Of a stretch of DNA of 8,644 bases, positions 7,301 through 8,644 are shown in pieces. Origin of the DNA: Chloroflexota bacterium (GTDB taxonomy: Bacteria; Chloroflexota; Anaerolineae; Anaerolineales; DRMV01). Where the stretch lies: contig JAADEN010000053.1 of NCBI GenBank assembly GCA_013153375.1, forward strand, positions 1 through 8,644. Direction: 5' to 3'. Position 1 is the stretch's first letter. Every line of letters begins with the position of its first letter. The notes under the pieces were generated by a model, which was not told the origin of the DNA, ran no database searches, and saw nothing but the letters and a program-made list of their open reading frames with translations. A program made the translations under genes and the position numbers.

Positions 7301-8131
7301 CTAATGTCCCAGATAGGCCTCGATGACGGCCGGGTTCTTGGACACCTCCGCGGGCGTGCCTTCCGCGATCTTGCGTCCGAAGTTGAGCACCACCACCCGG
7401 TCGCTGATGTCCATGACCACGCCCATGTCGTGCTCGATGAGCACGATGGTCACGCCGTGCTCTTCGTTCACATCCAGGATGAAGCGGGCCATGTCCTCTT
7501 TCTCTTCGGTGTTCATGCCGGCCATAGGCTCGTCCAGCAGGAGGATGGCCGGGCGCATGGCCAGGGCCCGCCCCAATTCCACCCGCTTCTGCAGGCCGTA
7601 GGCCAGCGCGCCCACTTTCTTGTAGCGGATGGCGGGAATCTCCAGCAGGTCGATGATGTCCTCGACGAAATCGCGGAACTCGATTTGCTCCCGCTGGGCC
7701 GGGCCCCAATAGACCAGGCTGGAAAACAAACCGGCGCGCATGTGCACATGCGCGCCCGACATGAGGTTGTCCAGCACGGTCATGTGCCGAAACAATTCGA
7801 TGTTCTGGAACGAGCGGGCCACGCCGATGGCCGCGATCTGGTGGGGTCGCATCTTGGTCAGTTCGTACTCGCGGCCGTGGTTGTAGAACACGATGCGGCC
7901 CCGCTGCGGATGATACAGCCCGCTGATGCTGTTGAGCAAACTGGTTTTGCCCGCGCCGTTGGGCCCGATGATGGCCAGGATCTCGCTTTGGCGCACCTCC
8001 AGGCTCACGCCGGCCAGCGCGCCGACGCCGCCAAAGGCCAGCGAAATCCTCTCGACTTTCAACTGGGTCTGACCCGGCTGCAAAGTGCTCCCATTGAGCG
8101 GATGGCGGAAACCGCGGGGTTGTAGAGGCAT
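7301..8131 (-). CDS. livG: LIV-type ABC transporter ATPase LivG
   Basis: The other ATPase of the importer and the first gene of the operon, 276 residues. It shows Walker A GPNGAGKT (56-63), Q-loop SFQN with Gln109, signature LAYGLQKR (176-183), Walker B ILLLDEP (196-202) and switch His234 in IEHDMG. The signature reads YGLQ in place of SGGQ, as is usual in LivG. It also has the family's long helical insert (about residues 125-170) and ends IEAYLGH. The start at 8131 has GAGGTGG three bases upstream. The frame stays open to an ATG at 8353, but that codon lies within the -35 element and the stretch contains the leader hairpin, so it is not coding. About 24 residues precede the first beta strand. 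Confidence 0.92.
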   Translation of the reverse strand: MPLQPRGFRHPLNGSTLQPGQTQLKVERISLAFGGVGALAGVSLEVRQSEILAIIGPNGAGKTSLLNSISGLYHPQRGRIVFYNHGREYELTKMRPHQIAAIGVARSFQNIELFRHMTVLDNLMSGAHVHMRAGLFSSLVYWGPAQREQIEFRDFVEDIIDLLEIPAIRYKKVGALAYGLQKRVELGRALAMRPAILLLDEPMAGMNTEEKEDMARFILDVNEEHGVTIVLIEHDMGVVMDISDRVVVLNFGRKIAEGTPAEVSKNPAVIEAYLGH

Positions 8132-8166
8132 ATTCCACCTCGGCTGGCGCAGCAAAATGCAAATGG

Positions 8167-8197
8167 AAAAGAGGACGCCCCGCGGGGCATCCTCTTT
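8167..8197 (-). terminator. Leader attenuator-type terminator before livG
   Basis: On the minus strand AAAGAGGATGCCC (8185-8197) pairs with GGGCGTCCTCTTT (8168-8180) over 13 bp, with one G-U pair, closed by a CGCG loop. The stem is followed by TTTTCCATTT. On the plus strand the G-U pair would be a C-A mismatch, so the structure is better on the operon's own strand. It lies between the liv promoter and livG, 36 bp before the start codon. An intrinsic terminator in that place implies transcription attenuation of the whole operon. The inducing signal is unknown. Confidence 0.7.
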
Positions 8198-8315
8198 AGC
8201 GGACAAGACCGTACAGCGCGGACGAAGGCCAGGAACAGGAATAGGCGCGGCGGCGAGACGGCTTCCGAAGCCGCACAGAGGGGACGCGTTGAGAGAGACA
8301 AGGGTAGCCGTCCAT
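8196..8315 (-). CDS. Possible 39-residue leader peptide
   Basis: An ATG at 8313-8315, only a few bases after the predicted transcription start, opens a frame of 39 codons ending in TAA at 8196-8198, exactly at the foot of the terminator stem. The peptide begins MDGYPCLSQR and ends SSALYGLVR, and is rich in Arg and Ser. There is no Shine-Dalgarno sequence, so it would have to be translated as a nearly leaderless message. It shows no run of Leu, Ile or Val codons as classical branched-chain attenuators do. The stop position is suggestive, but an ORF of this size can occur by chance. Confidence 0.25.
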   Translation of the reverse strand: MDGYPCLSQRVPSVRLRKPSRRRAYSCSWPSSALYGLVR

Positions 8316-8324
8316 CGTGGCGCT

Positions 8325-8353
8325 ATTCTACCCCAGGCCGTCCGATTTGTCAA
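8325..8353 (-). promoter_or_regulatory. livG: Sigma-70-type promoter of the liv operon
   Basis: On the minus strand TTGACA (8348-8353) is a perfect -35, the spacer is 17 bp (8331-8347) and TAGAAT (8325-8330) matches the -10 consensus at five of six bases. A run of six T directly overlaps and precedes the -35. This is a strong constitutive-looking promoter, so control is more likely to act after initiation, through the leader hairpin. Confidence 0.8.
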
Positions 8354-8375
8354 AAAATCTCCTCACTTTGGGAGA
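8352..8375 (-). other. Small hairpin plus T-run upstream of the liv promoter
   Basis: On the minus strand TCTCC (8371-8375), an eight-base loop and GGAGA (8358-8362) are followed by six T. It resembles a weak intrinsic terminator that would stop antisense transcription from the kinase gene before it enters the liv promoter. It might equally be a protein-binding dyad or a chance match, because the stem is only 5 bp. Confidence 0.25.
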
Positions 8376-8450
8376 GGCTAATGGGTTCTGCAACGGAAAA
8401 ACTTCTCTTTACGCGCGGCCACGGCCCGCGCCCCAGGCAAGGGGCCCTGG

Positions 8451-8459
8451 TGCTATAAT
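8451..8459 (+). promoter_or_regulatory. Extended -10 promoter of the PfkB-family gene
   Basis: TGCTATAAT contains a perfect TATAAT (8454-8459) preceded by the TG extension one base away. No recognisable -35 lies 16-18 bp upstream, which is typical of extended -10 promoters. Transcription would begin near 8466, giving a leader of about 22 nt with GGGAGG. An imperfect inverted repeat, CCAGG (8433-8437) and CCTGG (8446-8450), sits where a -35 would be and could be a regulator site. Confidence 0.65.
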
Positions 8460-8487
8460 GCCCCTGACCCCAACGGGAGGATGGAAC

Positions 8488-8644
8488 ATGACCCGTGGGC
8501 CAGCGGGCCTGCACTTCGGCCATCTGAACATTGACCAGGTGCTGCATCTGGACGCCTGGCCCGCGCCCGGCCGCGAGGTCCTGGTGGCGCGCGAGGCGCG
8601 CGCGGTGGGCGGCAGCGCGGCCAACACGGCCATCGTGGTGGCCC
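8488..8644 (+). CDS. PfkB-family (ribokinase-like) kinase, N-terminal part
   Basis: The first 52 codons of a PfkB-family carbohydrate or nucleoside kinase, open at the right edge. Family marks are the first strand FGHLNIDQVLHLD (10-22), the substrate-side segment WPAPGREVLVA (24-34), and the first PfkB signature GGSAANTA (41-48), where Gly-Gly and Asn contact the sugar. These enzymes phosphorylate ribose, fructose, ketodeoxygluconate, adenosine and similar substrates, and the N-terminus does not say which. The ATG at 8488 follows GGGAGG (8475-8480) with seven bases of spacing. An ATG at 8481 is in another frame that stops after 17 codons. It is divergent from the liv operon across a shared 356-bp region, so joint regulation is possible but unproven. 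Confidence 0.82.
   Translation, partial: MTRGPAGLHFGHLNIDQVLHLDAWPAPGREVLVAREARAVGGSAANTAIVVA

Larger units (their letters stand above)
8132..8318 (-). promoter_or_regulatory. 5' leader of the liv operon mRNA
   Basis: The predicted transcript starts near 8318 and runs about 187 nt before livG. In order the leader contains a possible ATG at 8313-8315, the segment GCGTCCCCTCT (8277-8287) that nearly copies the 3' arm of the later terminator (GCGTCCTCT), a short palindrome CGGCTTCGGAAGCCG (8259-8273), a GC- and pyrimidine-rich stretch, the terminator-like hairpin (8168-8197), and the livG ribosome site. No known riboswitch or T-box consensus was recognised. This fills most of the gene-free stretch between livG and the divergent kinase gene. 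Confidence 0.55.

Noticed and set aside
5463..7304. A plus-strand open frame of 613 codons opposite the acyl-CoA synthetase
   Set aside because: Same reason: His/Val/Gly/Asp-rich low-information protein antisense to a gene with intact catalytic motifs.
5340..8162. A 940-codon frame that would extend the ligase upstream through livG
   Set aside because: The upstream 294 codons are a shadow of livG. The ligase proper starts at 7280 behind GGGAGG, and its family N-terminus begins there.
8259..8273. Palindrome CGGCTTCGGAAGCCG in the liv leader, considered as an operator
   Set aside because: It lies more than 40 bp inside the transcript with a short usable stem, so it is more simply a small leader hairpin; not called separately.
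8132..8353. N-terminal extension of LivG to an ATG at 8353
   Set aside because: That ATG lies in the -35 TTGACA element, and the stretch contains the leader terminator. The ATG at 8131 has a clear ribosome site and fits the family start.

Overview
This GC-rich window is ordinary bacterial chromosome. Its core is one long minus-strand transport operon of the LIV (branched-chain amino acid, HAAT) ABC family. The operon is flanked by a toxin-antitoxin cluster on the left and by the start of a divergent sugar-kinase-type gene on the right. The organism cannot be named from the sequence alone. GC-rich coding, a lipoprotein-type binding protein with a poly-glycine linker, clustered small TA genes and an acyl-CoA synthetase inside a liv operon together fit Chloroflexota, but other GC-rich phyla remain possible.

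Layout, left to right. Positions 1-1053 hold a minus-strand TA cluster. Transcription starts at a near-consensus promoter (1025-1053) and reads a ribbon-helix-helix antitoxin (751-993), then a PIN/VapC toxin (326-754) overlapping it by ATGA, then a Phd/YefM-type antitoxin (62-307). The first codons of a further gene, probably that antitoxin's toxin partner, run off the left edge (1-19). Positions 1054-1153 are a short gap with a strong hairpin between the end of the liv operon and the TA promoter.

Positions 1154-8131 are the liv operon, read right to left: livG (ATPase), an AMP-forming acyl-CoA synthetase, livH and livM (permeases), livK (lipoprotein binding protein), then livF (second ATPase). 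Five of the six genes start behind a clear Shine-Dalgarno sequence (livH's is weaker). Gaps are 20-52 bp except between livK and livF, where a 156-bp gap carries two GC-rich hairpins. The synthetase inside the transporter operon suggests that the imported solute is a carboxylic acid that is activated to its CoA thioester after uptake, or is an amino acid whose breakdown makes such an acid.

Positions 8132-8487 are the divergent control region. The liv operon has a perfect -35 (TTGACA), a 17-bp spacer and TAGAAT at -10, followed by a leader of about 190 nt. That leader ends in a terminator-shaped hairpin with a T-rich tail just before livG, so the operon looks attenuated. The leader also holds a 39-codon unlisted ORF whose stop codon lies at the foot of the hairpin, and an upstream near-copy of the terminator's 3' arm that could form an antiterminator. 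On the plus strand an extended -10 promoter (TGCTATAAT) drives a PfkB-family kinase gene cut by the right edge.

No mobile element, CRISPR array, rRNA or tRNA was seen. The least expected part is the control of the liv operon; the protein families themselves are known.
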